Notes: generated from the sequence alone by a model not told the origin. A DNA stretch of 49,737 nt from Paraplanobispora takensis (GCF_016863195.1 NZ_BOOK01000019.1:1-49737), one strand, 5' to 3'. Positions 1-8,379 are shown, numbered from the stretch's first letter. Made by a program: numbers and translations.

Positions 1-21
1 TGAGCTGCACAGACGGGTCGC

Positions 22-375
22 TCAGGCGGCGACGTCCTCGACGGCCTCGTGAAGGCTGCTGCGGGTCTCGAAGTGGCGGTCGAGGCTGGTGATCGCCAGC
101 AGGCGGCTGATCATTCCCGAGTCCACCACGAGGATGAGACGGCCCTGGACGTCCCTCGTACCGGAGAGCGCGCCCACCAGCACGCCCAGGCCCACCGAGT
201 CGCAGAACGGCACCCGGGTCAGGTCCAGTACAAGGCAGGGATGCTCAGAGCTCTCCAGGATCCGGTCGATCTCGGCGGTGAGCCGGGGGGCTACCACCAT
301 GTCCAGCTCCCCCTCGGCGCGGACCACCGTACAAGGGCCGTCCTGCCACGTCTGGATGTCGAATGCCGGAACCAC
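22..375 (-). CDS. STAS-domain anti-sigma factor antagonist
   Basis: A 117-residue single STAS domain of the SpoIIAA/RsbV type. The phosphorylatable serine lies in the motif D-S-V-G-L-G near residue 61, where such proteins are switched off by an anti-sigma kinase and on by a PP2C phosphatase. No kinase or phosphatase gene is adjacent, so its partner is unknown. Start choice: GTG(384) and ATG(381) are also in frame, but the anti-Shine-Dalgarno match GGAGGTGAT covers both of them, which puts GTG at 375 about 8 bases after GGAGG. A -10-like TAACCT sits at 422..417 in the 58-base gap after the upstream LCP gene on the same strand, so it may have its own promoter. The family call is firm. The sigma factor it controls cannot be told. 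Confidence 0.9.
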   Translation of the reverse strand: MVPAFDIQTWQDGPCTVVRAEGELDMVVAPRLTAEIDRILESSEHPCLVLDLTRVPFCDSVGLGVLVGALSGTRDVQGRLILVVDSGMISRLLAITSLDRHFETRSSLHEAVEDVAA

Positions 376-433
376 GATCATCACCTCCGCACCGTTCCAC
401 CTGCCCGGCGGTCCGGAGGTTATGCAATCTGAA

Positions 434-1927
434 TCATTTTTTACAGATGTTCTGGGTGGCGGTCCTGGCCGTCGGCGAGGCGGTCGGGGAGGGCGCGGGG
501 GTGGCCTGCCCCGCGGGCTCGTCGACGGTGACCTTCTTGACCCCGGAGTATTCCTGACCGGCGATGACCTCGATCCGGTCGCCGAGATCGTCGATCAGGC
601 GGAGGTCCGCGTCCGGGAGGGCGGCGGCCAGCGTCCTGGCGGAGTCCGCGCGGCCGGGGCCGTACCGGATGACCGTCCGCTTGTGGTCCCTGCGCTGGGT
701 GTCCCCGGCGGACTCGGGGACGAGGAAGCCGGCCTTCAGCAGGTCGTTCCTGGTGCGCGCGCCGAGGCCGGTGATCAGGGTGCCGTTGAGCACCTTGACG
801 GCGATCCGCGAGGGCGGCACGGTCAGCGCGGTGGCCGAGGGGGTCGGCTTCGCGGTGGCCGTCGCCTTGGGCTTGGCGGGCTCGGTCAGGGCCTCGTCCG
901 CGGCGATCCTGCGGAACAGCTCCCGGGCGGCGGGCTTGTCCCACAGGACGGCGGACTCGCCGGTGGGCGTCCGGTAGTCGACATCGGCGATCGGGACGGT
1001 GGCGAAGGCCACGTCGTCGGTGGAGACGTCCTTGAGCTGGTCGGCCAGGCCGAGCAGGTCCTTGCGGAGCGCGTCGTCCACCCGCAGCGTGCCGAGGGTG
1101 GTGTCGACGAACCGGGCGAGCTTGACCGGGTTGGTCAGGGTGTCGCCGCTCAGCGCCTGGTTGAGCAGGGCGGAGATGACCTGCTGCTGGCGGTCGATGC
1201 GGTCGAGGTCGGAGCGGGCGGTGGCGCGGGTGCGGGCGTAGGCCAGGGCCCTGACGCCGTCGAGGGAGTAGGTGCCCGGCTGCAGCGACAGGGCGGTCTT
1301 CGGGTCGTTGATCGCGACGGGGGTGCAGACCGAGACGCCGCCGAGCGCGTCGACCACGTTGATGAAGCCCAGGACGTTGACCTCGACGTAGTGGTGGATC
1401 GTCAGCCCCGTGACGTTCTGGACGGTGCGCGTGGTGAGCTTGGGCCCGCCGAGCTGGTAGGCGGAGTTGATCTTGTGCTCGCCCTTGCCGGGGATCGTCG
1501 TCCAGGTGTCGCGGGGCAGGCTGACCACGGTGACCTTGCGGTGGTCCTCCGACAGGTGGATCACCATCATGGTGTCGGTCCGCTCGCCGGTCTCACGGCC
1601 GAGCTTGAGCTGGTTCTGCTGCTTGCGGGTGAGGTCGTCGCGCCTGTCCACGCCGACGAGCAGGATGTTCATCGCGCCGGTGGACTGCGCTCCGGGCACG
1701 CCCGCGTCGACGGAGCGGACCTTGTTCGCCGCGTAGCTGGACAGCGACCACGCGGCGCCGGAGCCGGCCAGGACCACCGCGGAGAGCGTGCCCGCGACGA
1801 TCAGGTTGCGCCGCCGGGAGCGGGGGTTCTTGAGGGGTCTGCGAGCGCGCCGGGGAGTCACCCGGACGTTGCCGTAGGCGTCGCCGCCCACGTGCACACC
1901 CGAGTCCTCGTCTTCCGGGTCGCGCAT
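434..1927 (-). CDS. LytR-CpsA-Psr (LCP) family protein with LytR C-terminal domain
   Basis: A 497-residue protein with a basic cytoplasmic N-terminus, one membrane segment at about residues 41-63, an extracellular LCP domain from about residue 86, and a LytR_C-type domain beginning near the K-V-L-N-G-T motif in the last third. LCP hallmarks are visible: R-T-D at 116-118, S-L-P-R-D at 136-140, and the R-T-R-A...D-L-D-R-I-D-R-Q-Q block. The family transfers undecaprenyl-linked polymers such as teichoic acids or arabinogalactan onto peptidoglycan. Start ATG 1927 is preceded by AGGGGGG. A longer open frame continues upstream but would run through the divergent GT2 gene. It lies beside a glycosyltransferase and a CDP-polyol cluster, which fits a role in attaching a wall polymer. 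Confidence 0.95.
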   Translation of the reverse strand: MRDPEDEDSGVHVGGDAYGNVRVTPRRARRPLKNPRSRRRNLIVAGTLSAVVLAGSGAAWSLSSYAANKVRSVDAGVPGAQSTGAMNILLVGVDRRDDLTRKQQNQLKLGRETGERTDTMMVIHLSEDHRKVTVVSLPRDTWTTIPGKGEHKINSAYQLGGPKLTTRTVQNVTGLTIHHYVEVNVLGFINVVDALGGVSVCTPVAINDPKTALSLQPGTYSLDGVRALAYARTRATARSDLDRIDRQQQVISALLNQALSGDTLTNPVKLARFVDTTLGTLRVDDALRKDLLGLADQLKDVSTDDVAFATVPIADVDYRTPTGESAVLWDKPAARELFRRIAADEALTEPAKPKATATAKPTPSATALTVPPSRIAVKVLNGTLITGLGARTRNDLLKAGFLVPESAGDTQRRDHKRTVIRYGPGRADSARTLAAALPDADLRLIDDLGDRIEVIAGQEYSGVKKVTVDEPAGQATPAPSPTASPTARTATQNICKK

Positions 1928-1979
1928 CAGCCCCCCTAGGCTCCATCTGGGTCGATGAGGTACCCGTTCGTACAGTAGC
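1928..1979. promoter_or_regulatory. Divergent promoter between LCP and GT2 genes
   Basis: Only 52 bases separate the two divergent starts. On the plus strand, TACAGT (1971-1976) is a -10 candidate. On the minus strand, the overlapping TACTGT (1977..1972) is one as well, so the two -10 boxes would share bases and the genes could compete for polymerase. No -35 consensus was seen on either strand. Confidence 0.45.
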
Positions 1980-3014
1980 GTGAGCGACGCCATGAAGCAG
2001 TTCCCCGACTCGCCCTCGCCGGCGCCGTCTTCCGAGACCCGCGTCTGGCCCCCCATCTCCGTCGTCATCCCGGTGCTGAACGAGGAGCGCCACCTGCGGG
2101 AGGCGGTCAGCCAGGTCCTGTCGCAGAAATACGCGGGACCGATCGAGGTCGTCCTCGCGATCGGCCCCTCCAAGGACCGCACCCAGGAGGTCGCCGACGC
2201 GATCGCGGCCGAGGATCCCCGGGTGACCGTGGTCCCCAATCCCACCGGCCGTACGCCCAACGCGCTCAACGCCGCCATCGCCGCCTCCCGCAACGGGATC
2301 ATCGCGCGGGTGGACGGCCACGCCATGCTCCCGGAGGACTATCTCCGGGTCGCGGTGGAGACGCTCGAGGAGACCGGCGCCGACAACGTGGGCGGCGTCA
2401 TGGCCGCCGAGGGCGTCACGTCCTTCGAGCGGGCCGTGGCCCGCGCGATGACCTCGAAGATAGGCGTCGGCGGCGCGCGGTTCCACACCGGCGGCACCGC
2501 GGGCCCGGCCGACACCGTCTACCTGGGAGTCTTCCGCCGGGAGGCGCTGGAGCGGGTCGGCGGCTACGACGAGCACTTCCAGCGGGCCCAGGACTGGGAG
2601 ATGAACCACCGCATCCGCGAGACGGGCGGCCTGGTCTGGTTCCAGCCCCGGATGCGCGTCTCCTACCGGCCGCGGCCCGACCTCAGGGCCCTGGCCAAGC
2701 AGTACTTCCACTACGGCCGCTGGCGGCGCGTGGTCGCCCGCACCCACGAGGGCACGATCAACATGCGCTACCTGGCGCCGCCCACGGCGGTGGTGGCCAT
2801 GCTGGCCGGGCTGGCCGTCTCGCCCTTCTTCTGGCCGGGCCTGCTGGTGCCGGGCGGTTACGTCGCGGCGATCCTCGCGGGGTCGGCGGTGACCGGCAGC
2901 GGCCTGCCCCCGGCCGCGCTGGTACGGCTCCCGCTCGTCTACGCCACCATGCACATCTCGTGGGGCTGGGGCTTCCTGACCAGCCCGTCGAGCCTGGGCA
3001 AGTCCGGCTCCTAG
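1980..3014 (+). CDS. GT2 glycosyltransferase, ExoA-like
   Basis: A 344-residue inverting family-2 glycosyltransferase. The GT-A domain starts at I-S-V-V-I-P-V-L-N-E-E. The metal/nucleotide motif is R-V-D-G-H-A, and the acceptor/catalytic region is R-A-Q-D-W-E-M-N. Two or three membrane segments occupy about residues 265-330. The layout resembles succinoglycan-type ExoA transferases that use a lipid-linked acceptor at the inner face of the membrane. GTG at 1980 or ATG at 1992 can serve as start. The proposed -10 (TACAGT, 1971-1976) would place the transcription start near 1983, which favours ATG 1992 with almost no leader. A strong hairpin follows the stop. Confidence 0.88.
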   Translation: MSDAMKQFPDSPSPAPSSETRVWPPISVVIPVLNEERHLREAVSQVLSQKYAGPIEVVLAIGPSKDRTQEVADAIAAEDPRVTVVPNPTGRTPNALNAAIAASRNGIIARVDGHAMLPEDYLRVAVETLEETGADNVGGVMAAEGVTSFERAVARAMTSKIGVGGARFHTGGTAGPADTVYLGVFRREALERVGGYDEHFQRAQDWEMNHRIRETGGLVWFQPRMRVSYRPRPDLRALAKQYFHYGRWRRVVARTHEGTINMRYLAPPTAVVAMLAGLAVSPFFWPGLLVPGGYVAAILAGSAVTGSGLPPAALVRLPLVYATMHISWGWGFLTSPSSLGKSGS

Positions 3015-3021
3015 GGAGCGC

Positions 3022-3042
3022 GCCCCGCCCGGCGGGCGGGGC
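3022..3042. terminator. GC hairpin after GT2 gene
   Basis: Perfect 9-bp inverted repeat GCCCCGCCC / GGGCGGGGC with a 3-base loop, starting 7 bases after the GT2 stop. There is no T-run. It lies between convergent genes, so it could act on either strand. Confidence 0.55.
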
Positions 3043-3187
3043 TCCGGCTCTCGGCGGCTCTCGGCGGTCCCGGGCGCCCTGCTGTTCGGTGCCCTGGTGT
3101 CGTGGGAAGCCTGATGCTCGGGTGCCGTGGAGCGGGCCGGTGTCGTGGGCGGCCCGCCCGCCGTACCACCCTCCGCTGCTCCGGGAC

Positions 3188-3970
3188 CTACTCCTCCAGC
3201 CCCGCGCCGGCTGCCAGGAGCGTCTCGGCGACCAGGACGTCCACGGGGTGGGTGACCTTCATGTTGCGCTCGCTGCCCGGCACGATGCGGATCGGCACGT
3301 CGGGCAGATAGCGCAGCACGACGCCGCAGTCGTCGGTGGCCTGCCGCCCGGCGAAGGCGGGGTCGGCGAAGGCCCGCTCGTAGGCTTCGCGGATCACCGG
3401 CAGCCGGAAGCACTGCGGCGTCTGGGCGCGCCAGATCCGCGCGCGGTCCGGCACCTCGCTGACGATCTCGCCCTCTCCGCGCGGTCCCGGTGCGGTCACC
3501 ACGACCGTGTCCGAACTGGGGATCGCCACCTCCACCGCCGGGTGGACCCGCAGCGCCGCCACGCAGTCGGTGATGATGCGCGGCTCCAGCAAGGGCCGGG
3601 CGGCGTCGTGCAGGAGCACGTCGCAGTCCTGCCCGTCCAGCGCCCGAAGAGCCCGCCAGGTGGTCTCGGTACGGCTGGCGCCGCCTTCCAGGACCCGGCC
3701 GACCTTCGTGAACCCGCTGCGGGCGACGAGCCGCTCCACCTCTCCGGTGAAACCGGGGGTCATCAGCACGAGGACCTCGTCGATCTCCGGCGCGCCGTCG
3801 AACGCGGCGATCGCGTGCTCGATGATCGTCCTGCCGCCGATCTCGATGAGCTGCTTGGGCGTGTCCCGGCCGACGCGCTGGCCGACCCCGCCGGCGAGGA
3901 CGACCCCGACGGAGCGGCGGCGTGGTTCGGGCGAGGCCGGCGCGGAAGAGGCCGGTTCGAGAGAGGTCAA
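3188..3970 (-). CDS. IspD/TarI-family cytidylyltransferase
   Basis: A 260-residue CTP:sugar-alcohol-phosphate cytidylyltransferase fold. Signature V-V-L-A-G-G-V-G-Q-R-V then T-P-K-Q lies near the start, followed by H-D-A-A-R-P, the R-A-Q-T-P-Q segment, and a terminal N-M-K-V-T-H-P-V-D. These motifs are shared by IspD (MEP pathway) and TarI (ribitol-5-P). No ispF, carD or other isoprenoid gene is nearby, while CDP-alcohol phosphotransferases start just across the divergent promoter, so a CDP-polyol-making role is the better guess. Start chosen as TTG 3970 because GGAGGAAG lies 9 bases upstream. The frame stays open further upstream through a repeat-rich region but without homology. Confidence 0.85.
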   Translation of the reverse strand: MTSLEPASSAPASPEPRRRSVGVVLAGGVGQRVGRDTPKQLIEIGGRTIIEHAIAAFDGAPEIDEVLVLMTPGFTGEVERLVARSGFTKVGRVLEGGASRTETTWRALRALDGQDCDVLLHDAARPLLEPRIITDCVAALRVHPAVEVAIPSSDTVVVTAPGPRGEGEIVSEVPDRARIWRAQTPQCFRLPVIREAYERAFADPAFAGRQATDDCGVVLRYLPDVPIRIVPGSERNMKVTHPVDVLVAETLLAAGAGLEE

Positions 3971-4083
3971 GGCGGGCTTCCTCCGAGCGGGTCCGTGTAG
4001 GGCGAGGGTAACGGGTGATCGCCGAGGCCCCGGGCGGAGGCGCCGCCGGCGCCGGACGCGGCCGTCCTCTCCCCGGTCGCGAC

Positions 4084-4176
4084 GCCGTACGGTCTCACTC
4101 CCACGGCGCCGTACGGCCGCACTTCCGCGGCGTCGTACGACGCACTCCACATGCCGTACGGCCGCGCTCCCGTGAT
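4084..4176. repeat. Four degenerate ~24-bp tandem repeats in divergent promoter region
   Basis: Four copies beginning G[CT]CGTACG at 4084, 4108, 4132 and 4153 (spacing 24, 24, 21). Each copy continues with a CNCACTNCC-like stretch. They lie between the cytidylyltransferase gene (minus) and the CDP-alcohol phosphotransferase gene (plus), upstream of the -10 candidate TACGCT (4195-4200). They could be repeated operators or a neutral minisatellite. Confidence 0.75.
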
Positions 4177-4194
4177 ATCGCGTCAGGATCTCGC

Positions 4195-4255
4195 TACGCT
4201 GGGTGCGCACTCCCCGATTCGCGCGGCGATTTCGCCGGATGCGAAGGAGACACGC
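4195..4255 (+). promoter_or_regulatory. Promoter and leader of CDP-polyol operon
   Basis: TACGCT (4195-4200) is a -10 candidate, giving a leader of about 50 bases that ends in AAGGAG (4244-4249), six bases before the TTG start at 4256. No clear -35 was found. Confidence 0.5.
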
Positions 4256-5845
4256 TTGCATGACACCACATCTTCCTTATCCGTCCCTCCCGAGTCCGGC
4301 ACTCCTCGGACGGCCGTCGTCGTGCTCGCCACCACCGCCGCGGCGAAGCTGCGCTGCGCCGACGGCACCCTGCTCGACCGGCTGACCGGCCAGCTCGCGG
4401 CCTTCCCGATCCGGGACGTGCACGTGGTGGCCCGCTCCGGCGACTTCGTCCGCTCCGCCGACGGGTCCTACCTGATCGGGTCGGACGGCTCGCAGGGGGT
4501 CGCCGACGACCTGCGCAGGATCGCCCGGGTGGCCAGGACGGCCAGCGGCCCGGTCGCCGTGCTGGTGGGCGACCTGGTGGCCCACGACGGGGCGCTCGCG
4601 GCGCTCCTGGCCCATCCGTCGCGCGGCACCGGCGCCGTGGTGGCCGCCGACGGCGACGACTCCGGCCCGCTGCGCCCGCCGGTCCGCGTCGAGGGCGGCC
4701 GGGTGGTCGCCGCGGGCAGCTCCTTCCACCAGGTCACCGGGGCCAACGGCACCTTCCGGGGTGTGCTGCAGATCGGCGAGACGGACCTGGGCAGCCTCGC
4801 GCTGATCGCGGACAGGCTGGCCGGGCTGGCCGACGCGAGCGACCTCGGCGTGATCGACGGCGCCGAGGCCGGGGACCTGCTCCTGGTCGGGCTGGTGCGC
4901 GCGGGCGTGACCGTCCGCGCGGCGGGGCTGGGGCGGCTGCACTGCGACAGGGTGGCCGGGCAGGTCGCCGCGGACGCGGCCCTGCAGCGGGTGGCCGAGG
5001 TCGACGAGACCCGCGCCCGGCTGGACGAGGCGATCAAGTCCGACGACGGCTTCTTCACCACCTACTTCGTCAGCTCCTGGTCCCGCCACCTGGTCGCGCT
5101 GGCGGCCTGGCTGCGGCTGACCCCCAACGCGGTCACCGGGATCTCCGCCGGGCTGGCCCTGCTGGCGGCGGTCTGGTTCTCCGCCGGCACCCGCGCCGCG
5201 CTGGTGGCCGGGGCGATCCTGCTCTACCTGTCCTTCGTCTTCGACTGCGTGGACGGCCAGCTCGCCCGCTACACGCGCACCTTCTCCCCGCTCGGCTCGT
5301 GGCTGGACGCCACCTCCGACCGGGTCAAGGAGTACACCGTCTACGCGGGTCTCGCCTTCGGCTACGTCGCCGCCGCGGGCCCCGGCGCGACCACGGAGAT
5401 CTGGGCCCTGGCCGTGGCCGCGATGATCCTCCAGGCGCTCCGCCACATGATCGACTTCTCCTACGCCGACGCCCGCGCCGACGTGGGCCGGGCGCGCGCC
5501 GCCCGGACGGGGGCGGCCGTCCCGCTGACCGCCCAGGGTGACACCCGCGGCCCGCTGGTCCCGGCCCAGGCGCAGTCCGCCGAGCAGGAGCACTCCCCGC
5601 CGCCCGCGCCGGAGGCCCCCGGCCGCACCGGTGTCGTCGTACGGCTCTCGCGCCGGCTGGAGCAGGACGCCTTCACCCGCTGGATCAAGAAGATCGTCAT
5701 CCTGCCCATCGGGGAGCGGATGGCGCTGATCGCGGTGACCGCGGCGGTCTTCGACGCGAGGGTGACCTTCGTCGCCCTCCTGGGCTGGGGCGGCCTGGCC
5801 GCCCTCTACACGCTGGCCGGCAGGATGGGCAGGTCGTTCGGGTGA
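4256..5845 (+). CDS. CDP-alcohol phosphotransferase with degenerate N-terminal nucleotidyltransferase-like domain
   Basis: A 529-residue two-domain membrane protein. Residues from about 20 to 250 resemble a nucleotidyltransferase fold (an L-V-G-D-L-V-A-H-D segment where these enzymes have their metal Asp) but lack the G-x-G-x-R...P-K signature. The C-terminal half holds a complete CDP-alcohol phosphatidyltransferase motif: D330, D333, G334, A337, R338, G347, D351, D355, with membrane segments around it. The layout recalls archaeal and bacterial fused inositol-phosphate cytidylyltransferase/DIPP synthase, but here the cytidylyltransferase half appears inactive, and an intact one is encoded separately at 6599. 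Start TTG 4256 is set by AAGGAG. The stop overlaps the next start (GTGA). Substrate unknown. Confidence 0.85.
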   Translation: MHDTTSSLSVPPESGTPRTAVVVLATTAAAKLRCADGTLLDRLTGQLAAFPIRDVHVVARSGDFVRSADGSYLIGSDGSQGVADDLRRIARVARTASGPVAVLVGDLVAHDGALAALLAHPSRGTGAVVAADGDDSGPLRPPVRVEGGRVVAAGSSFHQVTGANGTFRGVLQIGETDLGSLALIADRLAGLADASDLGVIDGAEAGDLLLVGLVRAGVTVRAAGLGRLHCDRVAGQVAADAALQRVAEVDETRARLDEAIKSDDGFFTTYFVSSWSRHLVALAAWLRLTPNAVTGISAGLALLAAVWFSAGTRAALVAGAILLYLSFVFDCVDGQLARYTRTFSPLGSWLDATSDRVKEYTVYAGLAFGYVAAAGPGATTEIWALAVAAMILQALRHMIDFSYADARADVGRARAARTGAAVPLTAQGDTRGPLVPAQAQSAEQEHSPPPAPEAPGRTGVVVRLSRRLEQDAFTRWIKKIVILPIGERMALIAVTAAVFDARVTFVALLGWGGLAALYTLAGRMGRSFG

Positions 5846-6495
5846 TGGCGGAGTTCTCCGGGACGCCCAAGCTGTCGGTGCACATGACGCCGGTGCCGCG
5901 CGGCGCCGTGGTGGCCTACCGCGACGACGGCGTGGCCTCCCGCGCGATGGGCGCGCTGGTGGCCGGGCAGCTGCCGCCGCTGCCGCCGGTGCTCGTCGGC
6001 ACCTTCGTGACCGCCGTGCTGCTGAGCGTCGGGGTGGCCGGGACCGACGACGGGCTGGCGGTGTTCGCCCCGGCCGTGGCGCTGCTGCTGGCCGGGCCCG
6101 GCAGCTCCCACCCGCACGACGGGCGGCTCGACTGGATGATCCCGCCGATCCTGCGCCTGACCGAGTACGGCTTCGCCGCGATGGCGGGCTTCGCGCACGG
6201 GGTGCCGCCGTGGTTGATCTTCCTGTTGCTGGGCGCGCTGGTCTTCCACCACTACGACGTCGTCTACCGGGTGCGCCAGCACGTCTACCCGCCGGCCTGG
6301 CTGGCCACGGCCGGTCTCGGCTGGGACGGGCGGATGCTGGTGCTCGCGCTGGGCGGCCTCACCGGGCAGATGACACTGGTCTTCGCCCTTCTCGCGCTCT
6401 ACCTGTGGGCCCTGTTCGGCTGGGAGAGCCTCACCTGCTGGCTGGCCACTCCGCGCTCCGGAGTGGACTCCGCCGAGCTCGGCGCACACGATTGA
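5842..6495 (+). CDS. DUF5941-like multi-pass membrane protein
   Basis: A 217-residue protein with four to five predicted membrane segments (about residues 50-65, 70-90, 120-140, 165-190). Conserved-looking polar residues include R-L-D-W and H-H-Y-D-V-V-Y-R. GTG 5842 overlaps the previous stop by four bases, and ATG 5845 is an alternative start. In other actinomycetes I recall a region of this kind as the C-terminal part (DUF5941) of the CDP-alcohol phosphotransferase itself, so it is probably its obligate partner. That memory was not checked. The role may be to shape the membrane active site or bind the lipid acceptor. No enzymatic motif is visible. Confidence 0.7.
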   Translation: MMAEFSGTPKLSVHMTPVPRGAVVAYRDDGVASRAMGALVAGQLPPLPPVLVGTFVTAVLLSVGVAGTDDGLAVFAPAVALLLAGPGSSHPHDGRLDWMIPPILRLTEYGFAAMAGFAHGVPPWLIFLLLGALVFHHYDVVYRVRQHVYPPAWLATAGLGWDGRMLVLALGGLTGQMTLVFALLALYLWALFGWESLTCWLATPRSGVDSAELGAHD

Positions 6496-6531
6496 GAACG
6501 CCCGGCAAACCCCGGATTACACGATCAGGGT

Positions 6532-6552
6532 CCAAAGGCAACTAACCTTTGG
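6532..6552 (+). promoter_or_regulatory. Inverted repeat overlapping a -10 box upstream of the cytidylyltransferase
   Basis: CCAAAGG / CCTTTGG, perfect 7-bp arms with a 7-base loop. A -10-like TAACCT (6543-6548) falls inside its right half, so it looks like an operator. It could equally be a weak intercistronic hairpin, since it starts 37 bases after the upstream stop. Confidence 0.5.
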
Positions 6553-6598
6553 GGCCAGGAGTGCCCGCCGAGGGGCTCATTCGAACGAGGAGTGCACG

Positions 6599-7333
6599 TT
6601 GCTGGGAATGGTGCTGGCCGCCGGGGCCGGACGACGCCTGCGGCCGTACACCGACACGCTGCCCAAGGCGCTCGTGCCGGTCGACGGTGACACCACGATC
6701 ATGGACATCTCGCTGCGGAACCTCGCGGCGGCCGACCTCCGTGACGTCGTGGTCATCGTGGGCTACCAGGCGCAGGCCGTACACGAGCGCAAGGCCGAGC
6801 TGGAGCGGCGGCACGGTGTGAAGCTCACCCTCGTGCACAACGACAAGGCCGAGGAGTGGAACAACGCCTACTCCCTGTGGTGTGCGCGCGACTACTTCGA
6901 CCAGGGCGTGCTGCTGGTCAACGGCGACACCGTGCACCCGGTCTCGGTCGAGCACACGCTCCTGTCGGCGCCGGCCACCAGCGACATCCTGCTCGCGGTC
7001 GACGACGTCAAGAAGCTCGCCGACGAGGAGATGAAGGTCACCCTCGACGGCGACGGTCACCTGCAGCGGATCACCAAGCTGATGGACCCGGCCGCCGCCG
7101 CGGGTGAGTACATCGGCGCGACCCTGATCCGCCCGGGCATCGGCGGGCGCCTGGCCGACGCGCTCCAGGCCACCTTCGAGCGCGACCCGCAGCTGTACTA
7201 CGAGGACGGCTACCAGGAGCTGGTCGCCCGCGGCGAGAAGATCGCGATCGCCCCGATCGGCGATGTCTCCTGGGTCGAGGTGGACAACCACGACGACCTC
7301 GCCAAGGCGCGGGAGATCGCGTGCCGATACTAG
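6599..7333 (+). CDS. LicC/IPCT-type sugar-phosphate or choline-phosphate cytidylyltransferase
   Basis: A 244-residue nucleotidyltransferase with an intact catalytic signature: M-V-L-A-A-G-A-G-R-R-L-R-P-Y-T followed by L-P-K-A-L-V. Diagnostic positions of the phosphocholine/inositol-phosphate cytidylyltransferase branch are N-N-A-Y-S-L-W, V-N-G-D near residue 105, and the terminal W-V-E-V-D-N-H-D-D-L. It most likely condenses CTP with a phosphorylated small alcohol to give the CDP-alcohol used by one of the two flanking phosphotransferases. TTG 6599 is preferred over ATG 6608 because AGGAG (6588-6592) is 6 bases upstream of it. The last 13 bases overlap the dehydrogenase gene. Substrate is not decidable by eye. 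Confidence 0.88.
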   Translation: MLGMVLAAGAGRRLRPYTDTLPKALVPVDGDTTIMDISLRNLAAADLRDVVVIVGYQAQAVHERKAELERRHGVKLTLVHNDKAEEWNNAYSLWCARDYFDQGVLLVNGDTVHPVSVEHTLLSAPATSDILLAVDDVKKLADEEMKVTLDGDGHLQRITKLMDPAAAAGEYIGATLIRPGIGGRLADALQATFERDPQLYYEDGYQELVARGEKIAIAPIGDVSWVEVDNHDDLAKAREIACRY

Positions 7334-8379
7334 CCAGGATGCTGCCCGCCCCGCTGACCATGGAGGTGCGGCGGGGCGCCATCGCGCAGCTGGGCTCGCT
7401 GCTGGCCGACAGCCGGGTGGCGACCTCCGGCCGGGTGGCGGTGGCGGTGGGCGCGGGCCAGGGCGACCGGATCGCCTCGGTGATCGCGCCCTCCCTGGGG
7501 GAGGCCCAGGTCTTCCGGGTGCCGGACGGGTCGGTCGACGCGGCCGTGACGCTGGGCGCCGATCTGCGCAAGGGCGCCTACGAGGCGCTCGTCGGCATCG
7601 GCGGCGGCAAGACGATCGACGCGACGAAGTACGCCGCCTCGCTCGCCGGGATCCCGATGGTGGCGGTGGCCACCAACCTGTCGCACGACGGGATCTGCTC
7701 GCCGGTGGCGTCGCTGACCCACGAGAGCGGCAAGGGCTCCTTCGGCGTGCCCATGCCGCTGGCCATCGTGGTCGACCTCGACTTCGTGCACGACGCGCCG
7801 CCGTCGCTGGTCCGCTCCGGCGTCGGCGACGTGGTGAGCAACCTGTCGGCGATCGAGGACTGGCAGCTGGGCAACGCCGAGCGGGGCGAGCCGATCGACG
7901 GCCTGGCCTGTTCGATGGCCCGCACCGCGGCCGAGGCGGTGGTCGGCAGGCGCGACTCGATCGAGTCCGACGCCTTCCTGACCGTCCTGGCCGAGGCGCT
8001 GATCCTGTCCGGGATGTCGATGGTCATCGCCGGGTCATCCCGTCCATCCAGCGGCGGGGATCATGAGATCCTTCATGCCGTGGACCAGCTTTTCCCCGGC
8101 ACCTCCAACCACGGCGAGCTCGCCGGGATCGGTGCCGCCTTCTGCTTCTTCCTCCGCGAGGACCAGCGGAGGCTGACCCAGGCCGTCGACTGCCTGCGTC
8201 AGCACGAGCTGCCGGTCACCCCCGTTGACGTCGGGCTGACCGCCGAGCAGTTCACCCAGGCCGTCATGCTGGCGCCCTCGACCCGCCCCGGGCGTTACAC
8301 GATCCTGGAGCACCTGCGCCTGTCGGAGTCGGAGATCAGGGATCGGGTGGAGGACTATGTCCGGGCCGTCGGTCGCTGA
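7321..8379 (+). CDS. sn-glycerol-1-phosphate dehydrogenase-type iron/zinc alcohol dehydrogenase
   Basis: A 352-residue member of the G1PDH/AraM branch of the iron-containing alcohol dehydrogenases. Visible motifs are the nucleotide-binding G-I-G-G-G-K-T-I-D-A-T-K-Y-A, the family-specific T-N-L-S-H-D-G-I-C-S-P, and the metal-binding S-S-R-P-S-S-G-G-D-H...H and N-H-G-E-L segments. G1PDH reduces dihydroxyacetone phosphate to sn-glycerol-1-phosphate, the archaeal lipid backbone. Bacterial AraM makes the same compound, and relatives make other cyclic polyols. It overlaps its neighbours on both sides (13 and 23 bases), so it is tightly co-translated with the cytidylyltransferase and a CDP-alcohol phosphotransferase. 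Start GTG 7321 has GGAG six bases ahead. ATG 7339 is the alternative. Confidence 0.85.
   Translation: MPILARMLPAPLTMEVRRGAIAQLGSLLADSRVATSGRVAVAVGAGQGDRIASVIAPSLGEAQVFRVPDGSVDAAVTLGADLRKGAYEALVGIGGGKTIDATKYAASLAGIPMVAVATNLSHDGICSPVASLTHESGKGSFGVPMPLAIVVDLDFVHDAPPSLVRSGVGDVVSNLSAIEDWQLGNAERGEPIDGLACSMARTAAEAVVGRRDSIESDAFLTVLAEALILSGMSMVIAGSSRPSSGGDHEILHAVDQLFPGTSNHGELAGIGAAFCFFLREDQRRLTQAVDCLRQHELPVTPVDVGLTAEQFTQAVMLAPSTRPGRYTILEHLRLSESEIRDRVEDYVRAVGR

Noticed and set aside
3188-3970. Assignment as the housekeeping ispD of the MEP pathway
   Set aside because: Motifs fit both IspD and TarI. No ispF or carD is adjacent, and the setting is CDP-alcohol genes, so the specific symbol was not given.
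4203-4385. 60-codon Arg-rich frame starting near the operon promoter
   Set aside because: It overlaps the phosphotransferase start out of frame, runs far into it, and its GTG is only two bases from the -10 box, unlike the leaderless genes here.
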